The notes: generated by a model not told the origin, from the sequence alone. A stretch of DNA of 64,000 nucleotides from Metasolibacillus meyeri (GCF_003049505.1 NZ_PYWN01000038.1:37285-101284); one strand, 5' to 3'; shown: positions 37,934 to 48,972, counted from the stretch's first letter. Translations and numbers: made by a program.

Positions 37934-39004
37934 CTAACTTTCCTTCGGTTTAGCAAATATCATTCGCCCAGCCGATGTTTGTAGCACGCTCGTCACTGTT
38001 ACCGTAATTGCTTGCCCTATATAGCCACGACCACCTTCTACAACAATCATCGTGCCATCATCTAAATAAGCAACGCCTTGGTTATGCTCCTTGCCATCTT
38101 TAATAACAACCACTTGCATATCCTCGCCAGGAATCACAACAGGCTTCACTGCATTTGCTAAATCATTAATATTTAATACTTGCACACTATGCAATTCACA
38201 GACTTTATTTAAATTAAAATCATTCGTTAAAATTTGTGCATTGCGTTGCTTTGCTAAGCGAACAAGCTTCAAATCGACCTCGTGCACGTCCTCAAAGTCA
38301 TCATCTACAATCAACACTTGTGATGCTCGCTCATCCTGTAGCCTTTTTAAAATATCCAAGCCTCTGCGACCACGTGTACGCTTTAACGTATCGGATGAAT
38401 CTGCAATATGCTGTAATTCAGTTAATACAAACTGTGGTACAACTAAGGCTCCTTCCACAAAACCTGTTGCCGAAATATCCGCAATGCGCCCATCAATAAT
38501 AACGCTCGTATCTAATAGCTTTGACAATGCAATATCATCCTGCATCGCAACTTTTTTCTTTTGTACATTGCCTTTAGAGGTAAATAACTGCAACAATTCC
38601 TCTCGTTGCTTAAACCCAATACGGAACCCTAAATAACCCAGTATAATGGAGGAAAGAATCGGCAACACTTCCGGCACACCTCGCATCGGAATGCGTTCAA
38701 CTGCAAAGCCGATAAAATACGCTACAATTAAACCAACAATTAAACCAAATGTCCCAAATAGTAAATCAGCAACTGGCAATTTGAAAAGAACTTCCTCCAT
38801 CCAAACAATCAAACGGACACAATAATCGGATAATAAAAACGATAAAACAAATAGCAAACTAGCACCTAAAATAATCGAAACAATAGGATTGTCAAGCCAC
38901 GGATTAGAAGATAAATGCATAAACTCATATAATGGCGGTAAGAAAATAAAGCCCAACGCTCCCCCGATTAATAAAAAGGCGATTTGTATAACTCTTTTTA
39001 ACAT
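37934..39004 (-). CDS. yacL: PIN-TRAM domain membrane protein YacL
   Basis: A 356-residue protein with four N-terminal membrane spans (about residues 1-130), then a PIN nuclease-like domain with the acidic positions LLDTSVIIDGRI, ELQHIADS and QILTNDFNLNKV, and a C-terminal TRAM RNA-binding domain (EHNQGVAYLDDGTMIVVEGG). It is the conserved YacL of Bacilli; its substrate is unknown. Its usual upstream neighbour disA is missing; a palindrome occupies that spot. Confidence 0.93.
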   Translation of the reverse strand: MLKRVIQIAFLLIGGALGFIFLPPLYEFMHLSSNPWLDNPIVSIILGASLLFVLSFLLSDYCVRLIVWMEEVLFKLPVADLLFGTFGLIVGLIVAYFIGFAVERIPMRGVPEVLPILSSIILGYLGFRIGFKQREELLQLFTSKGNVQKKKVAMQDDIALSKLLDTSVIIDGRIADISATGFVEGALVVPQFVLTELQHIADSSDTLKRTRGRRGLDILKRLQDERASQVLIVDDDFEDVHEVDLKLVRLAKQRNAQILTNDFNLNKVCELHSVQVLNINDLANAVKPVVIPGEDMQVVVIKDGKEHNQGVAYLDDGTMIVVEGGRGYIGQAITVTVTSVLQTSAGRMIFAKPKES

Positions 39005-39070
39005 TCCATCACATCCTTTCCTTGACCATAATTATACAATGTTCTGCGTTTTAATGCGAAGAATAGACCA

Positions 39071-39117
39071 AGTGCCAGGCACGCAAACAATTCAGAATTG
39101 TTTGTGTGCCTGGCACT
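39071..39117. repeat. 47-bp near-perfect palindrome with GTGCCTGGCAC ends
   Basis: Arms of 23 bases with one mismatch; the outer 12 bases are AGTGCCAGGCAC and its complement and the inner part is CAAACAATTC/GAATTGTTTG. The whole lies in the 117-base gap between radA and yacL. A second palindrome with the same core is at 46662-46690. It looks like a REP-type element. Confidence 0.7.
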
Positions 39118-39121
39118 CTGA

Positions 39122-40498
39122 TTAAAGCTCATTAAAACAAAGACGCAAGCTATCGCCAATCGTTTCCACACCAACAACCTGAATACCAAGTGGGAAATCC
39201 CAGCCACCGATATTCGATGCTGGAATAAAGGCACGTTGGAAGCCTAGCTTTGCTGCCTCCTGTACACGTTGCTCAATACGAGAAACACGGCGTATCTCTC
39301 CAGTTAAACCAACCTCTCCAATAAAGCAATCCGTCGCACGCACAGCTTGATCCTTAAAGCTGGATACAATCGACGTCAAAACAGCTAAATCAATCGCAGG
39401 CTCATCCAACTTCACACCGCCTGCTACCTTAATATAAGCGTCCTGTGCCTGTAGCATCATACCCATGCGTTTTTCAAGCACTGCCATTAATAACTGAACT
39501 CGGTTTTGGTCAACACCTGTCGCCATACGCTTTGGATAATTAAAGCTAGTCGGTGTAACAAGTGATTGAATTTCAACTAAAATCGGACGGGTCCCTTCCA
39601 TTGATGCAACAATTGTAGAGCCTGCTACACCTTGCGAACGCTCTTGCAAAAACAGCTCCGATGGATTTAATACTTCCTTTAAACCTGCCTGTAGCATTTC
39701 AAAAATAGCAATCTCATTCGTTGAGCCAAAGCGGTTTTTTTGGCTACGTAAAATACGATGGTTATGATGACGTTCCCCTTCAAAATAAAGCACGGTATCT
39801 ACCATATGCTCTAAAAGGCGTGGTCCTGCAATTTGCCCTTCCTTCGTCACATGCCCAACAAGGAAAATCGCAATATTTTTTGTTTTTGCAATGCGCATTA
39901 GCTCCGCCGTACACTCACGCACCTGCGACACGCTGCCTGGCGCACTTGTCACCTCTGGATGATGCACCGTTTGAATCGAATCAACCACGACAAACTTCGG
40001 CTGCACCTCATCAATTGTTTGATTCAAAAATTCTAAATTTGTCTCTGAATAAATGTAAAGCTCCTGTGACATGACACCTAAACGCTCCGCGCGTAGCTTC
40101 GTCTGACGAATTGATTCCTCCCCAGAAATATAAAGCACACGTTGTCCACGATTGGAAAGCAGTGCGGACACTTGTAGCAATAACGTCGACTTCCCAATAC
40201 CTGGATCGCCACCGATTAACACAAGTGAGCCGGCTACAATACCTCCACCAAGCACACGGTTTAACTCCGTCATCTCCGTCACAATACGTGCTTCCTCTAC
40301 TGTTTCCACTGACATAATTGGCACAGCCTTTTGCGCCGTTGCATTAGAATGCTGGAAAGCTCCGCGAGGGCCCTTCACAATGATTTCAACCTCTTCCACC
40401 ATCGTATTCCACTGCCCACACCCCGGACAACGCCCCATCCACTTTGCCGATTCATAACCACATGAATTACACGTAAATTTCGTTTTCTTTTTTGCCAT
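39122..40498 (-). CDS. radA: DNA repair protein RadA (Sms)
   Basis: A 458-residue RecA-like branch-migration helicase. An N-terminal zinc finger (CNSCGYES...CPGCGQW) precedes Walker [15 protein letters not shown] (about 94-107), the RadA-specific KNRFGSTNE (about 250-258) and a C-terminal Lon-like domain ([27 protein letters not shown]). It ends only 4 nt from the palindrome. In B. subtilis disA follows; here it does not. Confidence 0.97.
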   Translation of the reverse strand: MAKKKTKFTCNSCGYESAKWMGRCPGCGQWNTMVEEVEIIVKGPRGAFQHSNATAQKAVPIMSVETVEEARIVTEMTELNRVLGGGIVAGSLVLIGGDPGIGKSTLLLQVSALLSNRGQRVLYISGEESIRQTKLRAERLGVMSQELYIYSETNLEFLNQTIDEVQPKFVVVDSIQTVHHPEVTSAPGSVSQVRECTAELMRIAKTKNIAIFLVGHVTKEGQIAGPRLLEHMVDTVLYFEGERHHNHRILRSQKNRFGSTNEIAIFEMLQAGLKEVLNPSELFLQERSQGVAGSTIVASMEGTRPILVEIQSLVTPTSFNYPKRMATGVDQNRVQLLMAVLEKRMGMMLQAQDAYIKVAGGVKLDEPAIDLAVLTSIVSSFKDQAVRATDCFIGEVGLTGEIRRVSRIEQRVQEAAKLGFQRAFIPASNIGGWDFPLGIQVVGVETIGDSLRLCFNEL

Positions 40499-40663
40499 GA
40501 TACCTCCGAGGTTTTTAGTTTTATTATAGCAAAGTTTAGGAGTTAGAATTTAATTACTCATTTTGAATGTTGTCTATATCATTTTTTCCTTTTAGAACTC
40601 TATATTGAAAGCGAAATTTTAGATGAATTAATGCAAAATATATATTACATTCTATCTCTAATG

Positions 40664-40701
40664 AAAAAACACCTAACGCAAATGAACGCATTAAGTGTTT
40701 T
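40664..40701 (-). terminator. Terminator after the soluble chemoreceptor
   Basis: AACACTTAATGCG and CGTTAGGTGTT arms, one mismatch, then TTTTTTC on the minus strand. The 227-base gap toward radA otherwise shows no gene. Confidence 0.8.
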
Positions 40702-40725
40702 CTATATTAATATTTCGCTGATATT

Positions 40726-41679
40726 TTATTTCCCTGCATGAAAATGTTTTACTTGGTCTACCGCTTCTAATAATTTGCGTGTGACAATTTCAGATTCATC
40801 GATATGATTTGTTAATACGCTATTTGTTTCATCGAATAAAGTGGTTGTCATTTTAAATTTACTCATGACATCTTCATTGGATACTTTTTGGTCTTTCATA
40901 TAGCCTAACAGCTCATTAATACCCGCTTGCACATTTGTAATCATATTTAGTAGCTCGTCTATTTGTGTGGATGTAGCAGCACTTTTTTGGATGCCCTCTG
41001 TTACTAATTGCATATTATTTTTATTGTTGTCATAGGCTTGTACAATTTGCTCTTCAATTTTCTTGGTTAAGTTCGCAATATCTTCTGTGCTCGTTTTCGT
41101 GCTTTCTGCTAACTTTCGCACTTCCTCCGCCACGACAGAAAAACCTTTGCCATGCTCTCCTGCACGAGCTGCTTCAATGGATGCATTCAAAGCAAGTAAG
41201 TTTGTCTGATTTGAGATTTCGCCAATAACATTAACAATTTCTGCAATTTGCTTAGAGCGTTCACTTAAATCACTCATGCTTGCAGACGTTTTTTGTGATT
41301 GCTCCCCTAAAGAGTCAATTAACTGCTCCACTTCATGTACAGCCTGCTTACTCTCCACGGATAATGTTGCCATTTGATTAGAGGAAGAAATTAAAATATT
41401 GCCTTTGCTTAATGCATTTTCTGCAATATGGTTCGACTGAATCGTGCTATTCTCTACTTTATTAAATTCCCCTAATATTTCGCCAACCATTTGACCTAAC
41501 ACGACATGCTGATTATTTACTTTATCATGTTGCTCAATTGTTGAAATAATTTCTTTATGTAATTCATTTAAAAAAATTTGAAACTCGTGATCCTTTTTAT
41601 CAAGCTGCGCATTTAACTCATCAATCTTTGTTTTAAATTGCTCGATATCTTCTTTTTTTGATTGAAACATTGTGAACAT
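40726..41679 (-). CDS. Soluble methyl-accepting chemotaxis protein
   Basis: About 317 residues from an ATG at 41679 with GGGGTG 8 nt upstream; an ATG at 41715 is less well placed. No membrane span or known sensor domain is seen. An N-terminal coiled coil is followed by the MCP signalling tip with [20 protein letters not shown], which binds CheA and CheW, and returning helices with Glu/Gln pairs. It is therefore a cytoplasmic receptor whose signal cannot be told. It stands between radA and clpC, where Bacillus has no gene. Confidence 0.9.
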   Translation of the reverse strand: MFTMFQSKKEDIEQFKTKIDELNAQLDKKDHEFQIFLNELHKEIISTIEQHDKVNNQHVVLGQMVGEILGEFNKVENSTIQSNHIAENALSKGNILISSSNQMATLSVESKQAVHEVEQLIDSLGEQSQKTSASMSDLSERSKQIAEIVNVIGEISNQTNLLALNASIEAARAGEHGKGFSVVAEEVRKLAESTKTSTEDIANLTKKIEEQIVQAYDNNKNNMQLVTEGIQKSAATSTQIDELLNMITNVQAGINELLGYMKDQKVSNEDVMSKFKMTTTLFDETNSVLTNHIDESEIVTRKLLEAVDQVKHFHAGK

Positions 41680-41854
41680 AGTCCTATCACCCCAAGTAAA
41701 AATTTGCTTTCCCATTCATTTTACTTATTTTCTAACAATTAATAAACTATTTTGTCATCATTTTCGTCTTGGAGCGCTCATCTCTGCCTATTTACTAGGT
41801 CCAACGTAATAATTCGCACACAAGAGCTTTGCTAATCGCACAATTGATTTTGAT

Positions 41855-41911
41855 TTCGTTTTCGATACAAAAAGAATTTGCCGCTGACGCTACACTTTCG
41901 CGCCAGGAGAA
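41855..41911. repeat. Dispersed repeat, also at the right window edge
   Basis: The 51 bases 41861-41911 (starting TTCGATACAAAAAGAATTTG and ending CGCCAGGAGAA) match 63950-64000 at 48 of 51 positions. It lies in the 294-base clpC-mcp gap, which holds no gene. The TTCGATACAAAAA box also occurs at 5361 and, less well, at 36962. Confidence 0.75.
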
Positions 41912-41966
41912 GATTTGCTGAATCAAGTTAAATCAGCCCTTTCGTCTAACAAACTTAGCGCCATAA

Positions 41967-42004
41967 AGAAAAACGCAAGAAATCAATAGGATTTCTCGCG
42001 TTTT
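41967..42004 (-). terminator. Terminator after clpC
   Basis: AAAACGCGAGAAATC and GATTTCTTGCGTTTTT arms, one mismatch, with the T run on the minus strand, 5 nt from the clpC stop. Confidence 0.88.
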
Positions 42005-42009
42005 ATCAA

Positions 42010-44454
42010 TTAAGCCTCTACAGCACTTTCCTTTGCACGTACAACAAACTCATCATTAACATAATCGAAAATAATTGTGCCGCCTGTTAATACTGTGCCT
42101 TTTAATAGCTCTTCGGATAGGCGGTCCTCCACATGCTTTTGCAGTGCACGGCGCAATGGACGTGCGCCGTATTGTGGATCGTAGCCTTCATCAGCGATTT
42201 TCACAAGTGCAGTATCTGTCAGCTCTAGCTCGATGTTTTGCTCTTGTAGACGCTTCGTTAAAGAAGTTGCCATTAGTGAAATAATTTCTGTTAAGTGTTC
42301 TTTTTCTAACGAGTGGAACACAATCATTTCGTCGATACGGTTTAGGAACTCTGGGCGGAATGCCTTCTTCAGCTCCTCAAGCATCGTACTCTTCATATCT
42401 TTATGCTTCGACTCTGAACTGCCAACGCTGAAGCCTAAATTCTTTTGATATTTCAGTGCATCTGCTCCCACGTTCGATGTCATAATAACAACTGTGTTGC
42501 GGAAGTCAACGAGACGTCCTTTTGAGTCTGTTAAACGACCATCCTCTAATACTTGTAATAAAATATTAAATACATCTGGATGCGCTTTTTCGATTTCATC
42601 CAAGAGCACAACTGAATATGGTTTACGGCGTACCTTTTCTGTTAATTGACCACCTTCATCAAAGCCTACATAGCCTGGAGGTGCGCCTACTAAACGAGAA
42701 GTTGCGTGTTTCTCCATATATTCAGACATATCAATGCGAATCATCGCATCCTCATCGCCGAACATTACTTCTGCTAATGCGCGGGCTAACTCTGTTTTAC
42801 CTACACCCGTAGGACCTAGGAAAATAAATGAGCCAATTGGACGCTTCGGATCTTTTAAGCCAGCGCGGGCACGACGAATCGCACGTGAAATTGCTTCAAC
42901 TGCCTCGCCTTGACCAACTACTCGCTTATGCAACTCTTCCTCTAAGTTTAACAGCTTCGCAGATTCCTCTTGTGCAATTTTATTTACAGGAATTCCTGTC
43001 CACATTGACACAACTGTTGCGATATCATCAACGGTTACTTGAGATTCTGCCTTGCCTTGCGATTCCTTCCACTCTTTCGTTGTTTGCTCTACTTCTTCTT
43101 TTAGCTTTTGCTCAGAGTCGCGTAAAGCAGCCGCCTTTTCAAACTCTTGGCTTGATACAGCTGCATTCTTCTCAGAACGGACGCTTTCTAATCGCTCCTC
43201 AAGCTCTTTTAAGTTTGGCGGTACAATAAATGAGCGTAGGCGTACTTTCGAACCAGCTTCATCGATTAAATCGATTGCTTTATCTGGTAAGAAGCGGTCT
43301 GAAATGTAACGGTCTGATAATTTTGCTGCTGCTTCCACTGCTTCATCCGTAATTTTTACACGGTGATGTGCCTCATAACGATCACGTAAACCATATATAA
43401 TTTGAATTGTCTCTTCAACAGATGGCTCATCAACTTGAATTGGTTGGAAGCGGCGCTCTAGAGCAGCATCCTTCTCGATGTATTTGCGATACTCATCCAA
43501 TGTTGTAGCACCGATACATTGCAACTCACCTCGTGCTAATGAAGGTTTTAAAATATTAGAAGCGTCAATTGCGCCCTCTGCTCCACCTGCGCCAATTAAT
43601 GTGTGTAGCTCATCGATAAATAAAATAATATTTCCTGCCTGGCGAATTTCATCCATTACTTTTTTCAAGCGATCCTCAAACTCACCACGGTATTTTGTAC
43701 CTGCAACAACTGTCCCCATATCAAGCGTCATCACACGCTTATCACGTAAAGTTTCTGGCACTTCATTATTAATGATTTGCTGTGCTAGACCTTCTGCAAT
43801 AGCTGTTTTACCTACACCCGGCTCACCAATCAATACAGGGTTATTTTTTGTACGGCGTGATAATACTTCGACAACACGTGTAATTTCTTTTGAACGTCCA
43901 ATTACTGGATCTAATGAGCCTTCACGGGCAATTGCCGTTAAATCACGGGCTAAGCCATCTAAAGTAGGCGTACTAGCTGTTGGGCTTGCTGCGCTACCAC
44001 CCGGTTGGGCTGTATCGTTACTGCCTAGTAATAGCAAAACTTGCTGACGTGCTTTGTTTAAGCTAACATCTGCATTGGCTAAGACGCGTGCCGCAATCCC
44101 TTCCCCCTCGCGAATCAACGCTAATAAAATATGCTCTGTTCCAATATAGGAATGACCTAATTTACGTGATTCATCCACAGATAATTCAATGACTTTTTTT
44201 GCTCGTGGCGTGTAGCTTACTGTTAAACCTACCTTTTCAGTTCCTTTGCCAACTAGCTCTTCGATCCCTTCTTCAATCGTTTGTGGGCTAACACCGATAG
44301 CTTCCAATGCTTTCGCAGCAATGCCGCCACCTTCACGAACAAGACCAAGTAAAATATGCTCCGTTCCAATAGCGTCATGATTTAAACGAATCGCTTCCTC
44401 CTGTGCTAACTGCAAAACTTTTTGTGCGCGTTGTGTAAAACGATTAAACATCAT
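42010..44454 (-). CDS. clpC: ATP-dependent Clp protease ATPase ClpC
   Basis: An 814-residue Hsp100 unfoldase that feeds the ClpP protease, using McsB phosphoarginine marks and adaptors such as MecA. The start [11 protein letters not shown] at 44454 follows GGGAGAGGA; upstream codons to 44475 lie within mcsB. It has the N-domain with two repeats ([24 protein letters not shown]), AAA-1 (GEPGVGKT), a coiled-coil middle domain, and AAA-2 (GPTGVGKT) with the ClpP-binding loop. The start overlaps the mcsB end by 11 nt. Confidence 0.98.
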   Translation of the reverse strand: MMFNRFTQRAQKVLQLAQEEAIRLNHDAIGTEHILLGLVREGGGIAAKALEAIGVSPQTIEEGIEELVGKGTEKVGLTVSYTPRAKKVIELSVDESRKLGHSYIGTEHILLALIREGEGIAARVLANADVSLNKARQQVLLLLGSNDTAQPGGSAASPTASTPTLDGLARDLTAIAREGSLDPVIGRSKEITRVVEVLSRRTKNNPVLIGEPGVGKTAIAEGLAQQIINNEVPETLRDKRVMTLDMGTVVAGTKYRGEFEDRLKKVMDEIRQAGNIILFIDELHTLIGAGGAEGAIDASNILKPSLARGELQCIGATTLDEYRKYIEKDAALERRFQPIQVDEPSVEETIQIIYGLRDRYEAHHRVKITDEAVEAAAKLSDRYISDRFLPDKAIDLIDEAGSKVRLRSFIVPPNLKELEERLESVRSEKNAAVSSQEFEKAAALRDSEQKLKEEVEQTTKEWKESQGKAESQVTVDDIATVVSMWTGIPVNKIAQEESAKLLNLEEELHKRVVGQGEAVEAISRAIRRARAGLKDPKRPIGSFIFLGPTGVGKTELARALAEVMFGDEDAMIRIDMSEYMEKHATSRLVGAPPGYVGFDEGGQLTEKVRRKPYSVVLLDEIEKAHPDVFNILLQVLEDGRLTDSKGRLVDFRNTVVIMTSNVGADALKYQKNLGFSVGSSESKHKDMKSTMLEELKKAFRPEFLNRIDEMIVFHSLEKEHLTEIISLMATSLTKRLQEQNIELELTDTALVKIADEGYDPQYGARPLRRALQKHVEDRLSEELLKGTVLTGGTIIFDYVNDEFVVRAKESAVEA

Positions 44455-45538
44455 AAGATTCCTCTCCCTTTTCACCTGTAGTTAAACGATCTTTACCCAA
44501 TTTTTCTTGGACGTATTTTGCTCGGTATATATCACGGTCAACCGCATCAAGCATCGTACCTGCATATTGCTGCACAAAACCTGGCTGAATTAACATCACA
44601 CATTCATTTAAACTACTCGGCAAGATTCCATGAATCATCTTTAAATCTACCCCTAACCGAACGTTTGATAAGCATGATGCTGCTTCCTCACTCGTTAATA
44701 CACGCGCATAACGCAATGTTCCGAGTGCTCGATTCACGCGGTCATCCAATGTGACATACGCACGCTCTAACAATTTTTTGCGTGCATTGCGTTCTTTCTC
44801 AATAATTTGTTCAACAACCTTTTGGAGTTCCTCTAAAATTTCACGCTCTGATTTCCCTAGTGTTACTTGGTTGGAGATTTGATAAATATTGCCCAAATTT
44901 TCGCTACCCTCTCCATATATACCGCGTACAACCATACCTAAACGTGTCATCATTTGAACTAAGACATTCATCTGCTTTGACATTGTCAGTGCTGGTAAAT
45001 GCATCATAATGGATGCACGCAGCCCTGTACCTACATTTGTTGGGCAGCTCGTTAAATAGCCGAACTGCTCATCGTATGCATAGCTTACTTGCTTGCCTAA
45101 TCGATCATCTAGCGCACTTGCCCGTTCATATGTCTCCATTAACTGCAAGCCTGGACTCAATACTTGAATACGTACATGATCCTCTTCGTTCACCATGACG
45201 CTTATTGATTCGTCCGTTGATAAAAAGACAGCAGCTGCCTCTTTATGCTTCGCTAAATATGGGCTAATTAAATGCTTCTCTACTAACAATTGGCGCTCTA
45301 ATTGTGATAAATCTGCCATTCGAAAATAAGAAAAATTTAATTGCTCCTGCGGTGTCAAGAATGCTTTCATAAGCTTCTCTAGTACTTCATTTGCCTCTTG
45401 CTGTGAAGAGCTTAGCGGAAAGCGGGTATTGGCCATATTTCTAGCAAGTCTAATGCGTGTTGTCATGACGATATCAGAATCTTCACCACTCCCCATCATG
45501 GATTGTGGGGCACGCTTTAAAAAATGCTCGATATTCAT
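44444..45538 (-). CDS. mcsB: Protein-arginine kinase McsB
   Basis: A 364-residue guanidino-kinase-fold enzyme that phosphorylates arginine on CtsR and on damaged proteins to mark them for Clp[17 protein letters not shown] (about residues 26-41) and the nucleotide-binding [19 protein letters not shown] (about 164-182) are characteristic. It overlaps mcsA by 4 nt (ATGA) and clpC by 11 nt, so the operon is translationally coupled. Confidence 0.97.
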   Translation of the reverse strand: MNIEHFLKRAPQSMMGSGEDSDIVMTTRIRLARNMANTRFPLSSSQQEANEVLEKLMKAFLTPQEQLNFSYFRMADLSQLERQLLVEKHLISPYLAKHKEAAAVFLSTDESISVMVNEEDHVRIQVLSPGLQLMETYERASALDDRLGKQVSYAYDEQFGYLTSCPTNVGTGLRASIMMHLPALTMSKQMNVLVQMMTRLGMVVRGIYGEGSENLGNIYQISNQVTLGKSEREILEELQKVVEQIIEKERNARKKLLERAYVTLDDRVNRALGTLRYARVLTSEEAASCLSNVRLGVDLKMIHGILPSSLNECVMLIQPGFVQQYAGTMLDAVDRDIYRAKYVQEKLGKDRLTTGEKGEESYDV

Positions 45539-46074
45539 ACATCTACACCTCCAGCATCAAGCTTATGCTGAATTGATTTTATTTCATCACGCATTTTCGC
45601 AGCATCCTCAAAGCGTTCTTCTTCGATTGCATACTGCATGTGCTGACGGATTTCCTCTATTTTTTGCTTTAGCTGCTCTATGCTAATCGCTACGGATTTC
45701 CCCGTATGCGATGTACCTGCCTGCAAGCGACTAAACACTGGCGGTAATTGCTCTCTGAATGTGCTATAGCACTCCGCACAGCCAAACTTTCCTTGCTTTA
45801 AAAATTGACGATATGTGACGCTGCATGATGGGCATGCGTTTTGTGTAGCCTTTTTTTCTTCCGTCTGTGTACTTTTCCACATCGGTACGCCGAACCAATT
45901 GGAAATAAGCTGATGTAATGCTACAGGCTCTTCCTGTATATCCGTCTGAAATGGATGAAATTTTGATGCACAATGCTCGCAATAATGCTTTGCAACTGTT
46001 TGCCCATTTTGTACTTTCGTCACTGTGACAGAGGCGTGTCTCTGTTTACAATGTTCACAAATCACGCGAATCAC
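45535..46074 (-). CDS. mcsA: McsB activator McsA
   Basis: A 179-residue zinc protein that activates McsB. It has two Cys-rich zinc sites (CEHC...CEHC, residues 6-34, and CPSC...CAEC, about 82-102) and a C-terminal UVR domain (EEIRQHMQYAIEEERFEDAA) that binds partners. It lies between ctsR and mcsB as in all Bacilli. Confidence 0.96.
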   Translation of the reverse strand: MIRVICEHCKQRHASVTVTKVQNGQTVAKHYCEHCASKFHPFQTDIQEEPVALHQLISNWFGVPMWKSTQTEEKKATQNACPSCSVTYRQFLKQGKFGCAECYSTFREQLPPVFSRLQAGTSHTGKSVAISIEQLKQKIEEIRQHMQYAIEEERFEDAAKMRDEIKSIQHKLDAGGVDV

Positions 46075-46079
46075 CTACC

Positions 46080-46547
46080 TTATTTATTGTCGTATTTCAA
46101 CGTAATAAACATCGCCTTTACTATATATGCACGAACTTGGTCTCGTAGTGGTAACGGAAGTGCTAATGTTGAACGATCAATCGCCGATAGTATAAGCTTT
46201 GCCTCTCGCTTTGTAATGATGTCCTCATCAATCAAACGATATACCATATGCTCCACCGCTTGCTGTGTCACGGCATCACCAACTTGCGCTATCATATCGT
46301 CCATTAACGCTGCCTTTGAATGAATTTCAACACGCAAAATACGAATATAGCCACCACCACCACGCTTACTTTCTACTAAATAACCTCGTTCTGCTGTAAA
46401 CCTTGTATTAATAACGTAATTGATTTGAGACGGAACGCATTGAAATTTATCTGCAATCTCGCTACGTTTGATTTCAATATGCTCCTGACCACTTAATTCG
46501 AGAACTTGTTTCAAATAACCTTCTATAATATCAGATATATTCCGCAC
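46080..46547 (-). CDS. ctsR: Class III heat-shock repressor CtsR
   Basis: A 155-residue winged-helix repressor of clp genes. The N-terminal ISDIIEGYLKQVLEL, the helix-turn-helix, and the tetraglycine loop KRGGGGYIRI (about residues 61-70), which senses heat and touches DNA, are all present. Its own promoter carries a CtsR operator. Confidence 0.98.
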   Translation of the reverse strand: MRNISDIIEGYLKQVLELSGQEHIEIKRSEIADKFQCVPSQINYVINTRFTAERGYLVESKRGGGGYIRILRVEIHSKAALMDDMIAQVGDAVTQQAVEHMVYRLIDEDIITKREAKLILSAIDRSTLALPLPLRDQVRAYIVKAMFITLKYDNK

Positions 46548-46578
46548 GATTGTCTCTCACCTCAATTCCATAATTGAC

Positions 46579-46595
46579 TTTGACTATCTTTGACT
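46579..46595. promoter_or_regulatory. CtsR operator
   Basis: Tandem heptads AGTCAAA-GAT-AGTCAAA on the minus strand match the CtsR consensus RGTCAAA-NAN-RGTCAAA exactly. They lie just downstream of the -10, where CtsR blocks the operon. Confidence 0.93.
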
Positions 46596-46597
46596 TA

Positions 46598-46626
46598 ATT
46601 ATAAAAACAGCGAAAACGAAATGCAA
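46598..46626 (-). promoter_or_regulatory. Promoter of the ctsR-mcsA-mcsB-clpC operon
   Basis: TTGCAT (46621-46626) and TATAAT (46598-46603) with a 17-nt spacer on the minus strand, three bases from the CtsR operator. Confidence 0.85.
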
Positions 46627-46661
46627 TTAAAAGGTCTCATGCAAAAAGAAATTGTGTGAGA

Positions 46662-46690
46662 ATTGTATGAGTGCCTGGCACTCATACAAT
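46662..46690. repeat. 29-bp perfect palindrome with GTGCCTGGCAC core
   Basis: Arms ATTGTATGAGTGCC and its exact complement with a single central T. The 11-base core GTGCCTGGCAC is the same as the ends of the palindrome at 39071-39117. Confidence 0.7.
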
Positions 46691-46694
46691 AAAC

Positions 46695-46732
46695 AAAAAA
46701 AAAAGCAAAACCTCTGCATTAGAAGTTTTGCC
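46695..46732 (-). terminator. Terminator after the DUF4870 gene
   Basis: GCAAAACTTCT and AGAGGTTTTGC arms followed by ten T on the minus strand. It separates this gene from the ctsR promoter. Confidence 0.88.
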
Positions 46733-46752
46733 ATTTTTTATACTTTTAAAAC

Positions 46753-47064
46753 TTATACCCAATTTCCGACAATTGGGTAATCCCATTCTGTTTCGTTTAA
46801 TGCTTTCACAATACCAATAATCGGTACAACAATTAACATAATGGAGAACACAAGCAAGAATGGAAGACCGATTAAAATCCATGATAAAATTCCTGAAATT
46901 GTGACAAGCACCCACATCACACCTTGGAATAATAAAGCTTGTATCGATAAACGTTTTACAGCCTCGTCTGAACTAATTAAGAAAAATAGAATTGGCACTA
47001 ACACTGGTGCAAAAAATGCGCTTGCATGAATAATTACTTTTGACCATTTATCTTCCATATTCAA
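46753..47064 (-). CDS. DUF4870-type small membrane protein
   Basis: A 103-residue protein with about three hydrophobic segments (residues 10-31, 42-66, 68-90), a middle VKRLSIQALLFQ and a terminal Glu-Trp-Asp-Tyr-Pro motif, as in the DUF4870 (Tic20-like) family. The function is unknown. It stands as a single gene with its own terminator. Confidence 0.75.
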   Translation of the reverse strand: MNMEDKWSKVIIHASAFFAPVLVPILFFLISSDEAVKRLSIQALLFQGVMWVLVTISGILSWILIGLPFLLVFSIMLIVVPIIGIVKALNETEWDYPIVGNWV

Positions 47065-47148
47065 TCAACCTCTCTTTATTATATGTTTGTACTTTATATA
47101 CGGTAAAAGGTTATAGAAAGATTCATTTTTGTTCAAAAAAACATTAGT

Positions 47149-47361
47149 TTAGTATGGGCCTCTATCATCTGGATTATCGCCAGCCTGCGGAAATAGGAAA
47201 TAAGAAATTACAGCCGAGAAAAAGACAGCCCCTACAATAATTAAAAATTTATGCAATGAAGGCACCTCTTCATACCTATTAAATATCATCATTGTTGATG
47301 AAACACCTACAACTACAGAAAGCGGAATCACATATTTTAAACGCCCTTTATAAAATTTCAT
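47149..47361 (-). CDS. Hypothetical two-span membrane protein
   Basis: Seventy residues from an ATG at 47361 with AAGGAG 9 nt upstream. Two membrane segments (about residues 9-27 and 37-56) and a polar tail GDNPDDRGPY are seen. I do not recognise the family. Confidence 0.6.
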   Translation of the reverse strand: MKFYKGRLKYVIPLSVVVGVSSTMMIFNRYEEVPSLHKFLIIVGAVFFSAVISYFLFPQAGDNPDDRGPY

Positions 47362-47545
47362 CGCGCGATACTCCTTCATCATTTAATCAATTTAATTCTA
47401 CCTTGTCGCCCCTAAAAAGACAAATTGAAACGAGCAACAAAACATTGCAAAATTAGTATTTCAAATAGTACAATAGGAATGTTGTACTTTTTATTGTTAA
47501 AGGATAGATGAACTATACAAATTACATTGTGGGATGGAGAAAATA

Positions 47546-48865
47546 ATGGCGAACTGGTTTACAAAAAAAACTACGAAACAACCAACTTTTTTTGAAACAT
47601 CAAAATATATACCCCAAGTTCAATTAGATGTTAATAATTACCCTGACTTAACGAAACAATTACAATTGCTTAAATTGACAATAGAGGACCTAGCTATTTT
47701 GAAGCAACTTCAACCATTTGCCAAAGATTTAGTTCCTACAATGGTTGAGCAATTTTATGGCGCAATCAGCCTACAGCCCAATTTAGTAGCAATTATTCAA
47801 TCAAATTCACATATTGACCGTTTAAAAGGCACTTTAACGAAACATTTAAACGATCTTTTTAATAGTAAAATTAATGCTGCTTATATAGAAGAACGCAAAG
47901 TTATCGCACATGTTCATGTACGAATTGGTTTAAAATCAAAATGGTATATCGCATCATTTCAATCATTAATGTCAACATTTATCGATTTTATTAATGACTT
48001 AGATTTATCAAAAGAAGAATGTATTAGAGCAGTTAATGCCTTTTCAAAAATAATTAACTTTGAGCAACAGCTTGTTATTGAGGCCTATGAAAATGAAGAG
48101 GAGCGCATCCGTTTAGAGCTAGAGGCCTCTAAGCTAGCACTCATTGATACATTACAAGATACTTCCAGAGAACTGAGTTCCACTAGCGAAGAAACGTCCG
48201 CATCACTGCAATCCATTTCGCATCAAGCAGAAGGAATTAGCTCTGCTACTGAGCAAGGTTTAGCCTTTGTAGCTGAAACAGAGGAAAAATCAAATTTAGG
48301 TACGAGTCACCTTGAAACACAAACTCGTTTAATGAATACAATTTTAACGGGTGTTGAAACATTAGAAACTTCCATGACAGCTTTACGTACATCCTCGCAA
48401 AAGATTTCGGAAATTGTCGGACTTGTTACAGGCATAGCAGATCAAACAAACTTATTAGCGCTTAATGCATCCATTGAAGCAGCTCGTGCTGGCGAGCATG
48501 GTAAAGGGTTTGCAGTTGTAGCAGACGAAGTAAGAAAGCTAGCAGAAGAAACAAAAACAGCTGTTCAAAACGTAGCACACTTAATTAAAGAAACAGAGGA
48601 CAATATTTTAAGCATGGCTAATTCTGTACAAGATGTAGATTCACAAGTGCAACAAACAGTCGAGACACAACAAAATCTTGCATCCTCATTTACCTCAATT
48701 ACTGAGGCAGTGTCTGGTATTAAGCAGCAATACATGAATACAACAGATGATATTCGTACAATTTCCAATTTAATTGCTGAATTAACTGAAGCATCTACAA
48801 TCGTTGCTGCATCTTCCGATGAATTATTGCAAATCGTAACAAAAATTAATGGATTAGAAGATTAA
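47546..48865 (+). CDS. hemAT: Globin-coupled chemotaxis sensor (HemAT-like)
   Basis: A 439-residue soluble oxygen sensor. The start at 47546 has GGAG 6 nt upstream. The N-terminal globin domain (about residues 40-195) contains AHVHVRIGL, whose first His is at the position of the haem ligand His 123 of B. subtilis HemAT. The MCP signalling domain follows with the tip [20 protein letters not shown] (about 305-324). It lies alone, on the plus strand, and probably directs aerotaxis. Confidence 0.95.
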   Translation: MANWFTKKTTKQPTFFETSKYIPQVQLDVNNYPDLTKQLQLLKLTIEDLAILKQLQPFAKDLVPTMVEQFYGAISLQPNLVAIIQSNSHIDRLKGTLTKHLNDLFNSKINAAYIEERKVIAHVHVRIGLKSKWYIASFQSLMSTFIDFINDLDLSKEECIRAVNAFSKIINFEQQLVIEAYENEEERIRLELEASKLALIDTLQDTSRELSSTSEETSASLQSISHQAEGISSATEQGLAFVAETEEKSNLGTSHLETQTRLMNTILTGVETLETSMTALRTSSQKISEIVGLVTGIADQTNLLALNASIEAARAGEHGKGFAVVADEVRKLAEETKTAVQNVAHLIKETEDNILSMANSVQDVDSQVQQTVETQQNLASSFTSITEAVSGIKQQYMNTTDDIRTISNLIAELTEASTIVAASSDELLQIVTKINGLED

Positions 48866-48870
48866 AATCA

Positions 48871-48921
48871 AAAGGGATATATAGAAAGTAGGCAAAAGCA
48901 CGACTTTCCATATATCCCTTT
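48871..48921. terminator. Bidirectional terminator between hemAT and the thioesterase gene
   Basis: AAAGGGATATATAGAAAGT (48871-48889) and ACTTTCCATATATCCCTTT (48903-48921), one mismatch, with A- and T-rich ends. Confidence 0.85.
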
Positions 48922-48972
48922 AGCAATCGCCGTGAACGGCATTCGAGCAATTTAGAAATGATATGCTCTACC

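Noticed and set aside
46682..46915. Minus-strand 77-codon frame overlapping the DUF4870 gene
   Set aside because: It runs through the terminator and is out of frame with the better-supported membrane protein.
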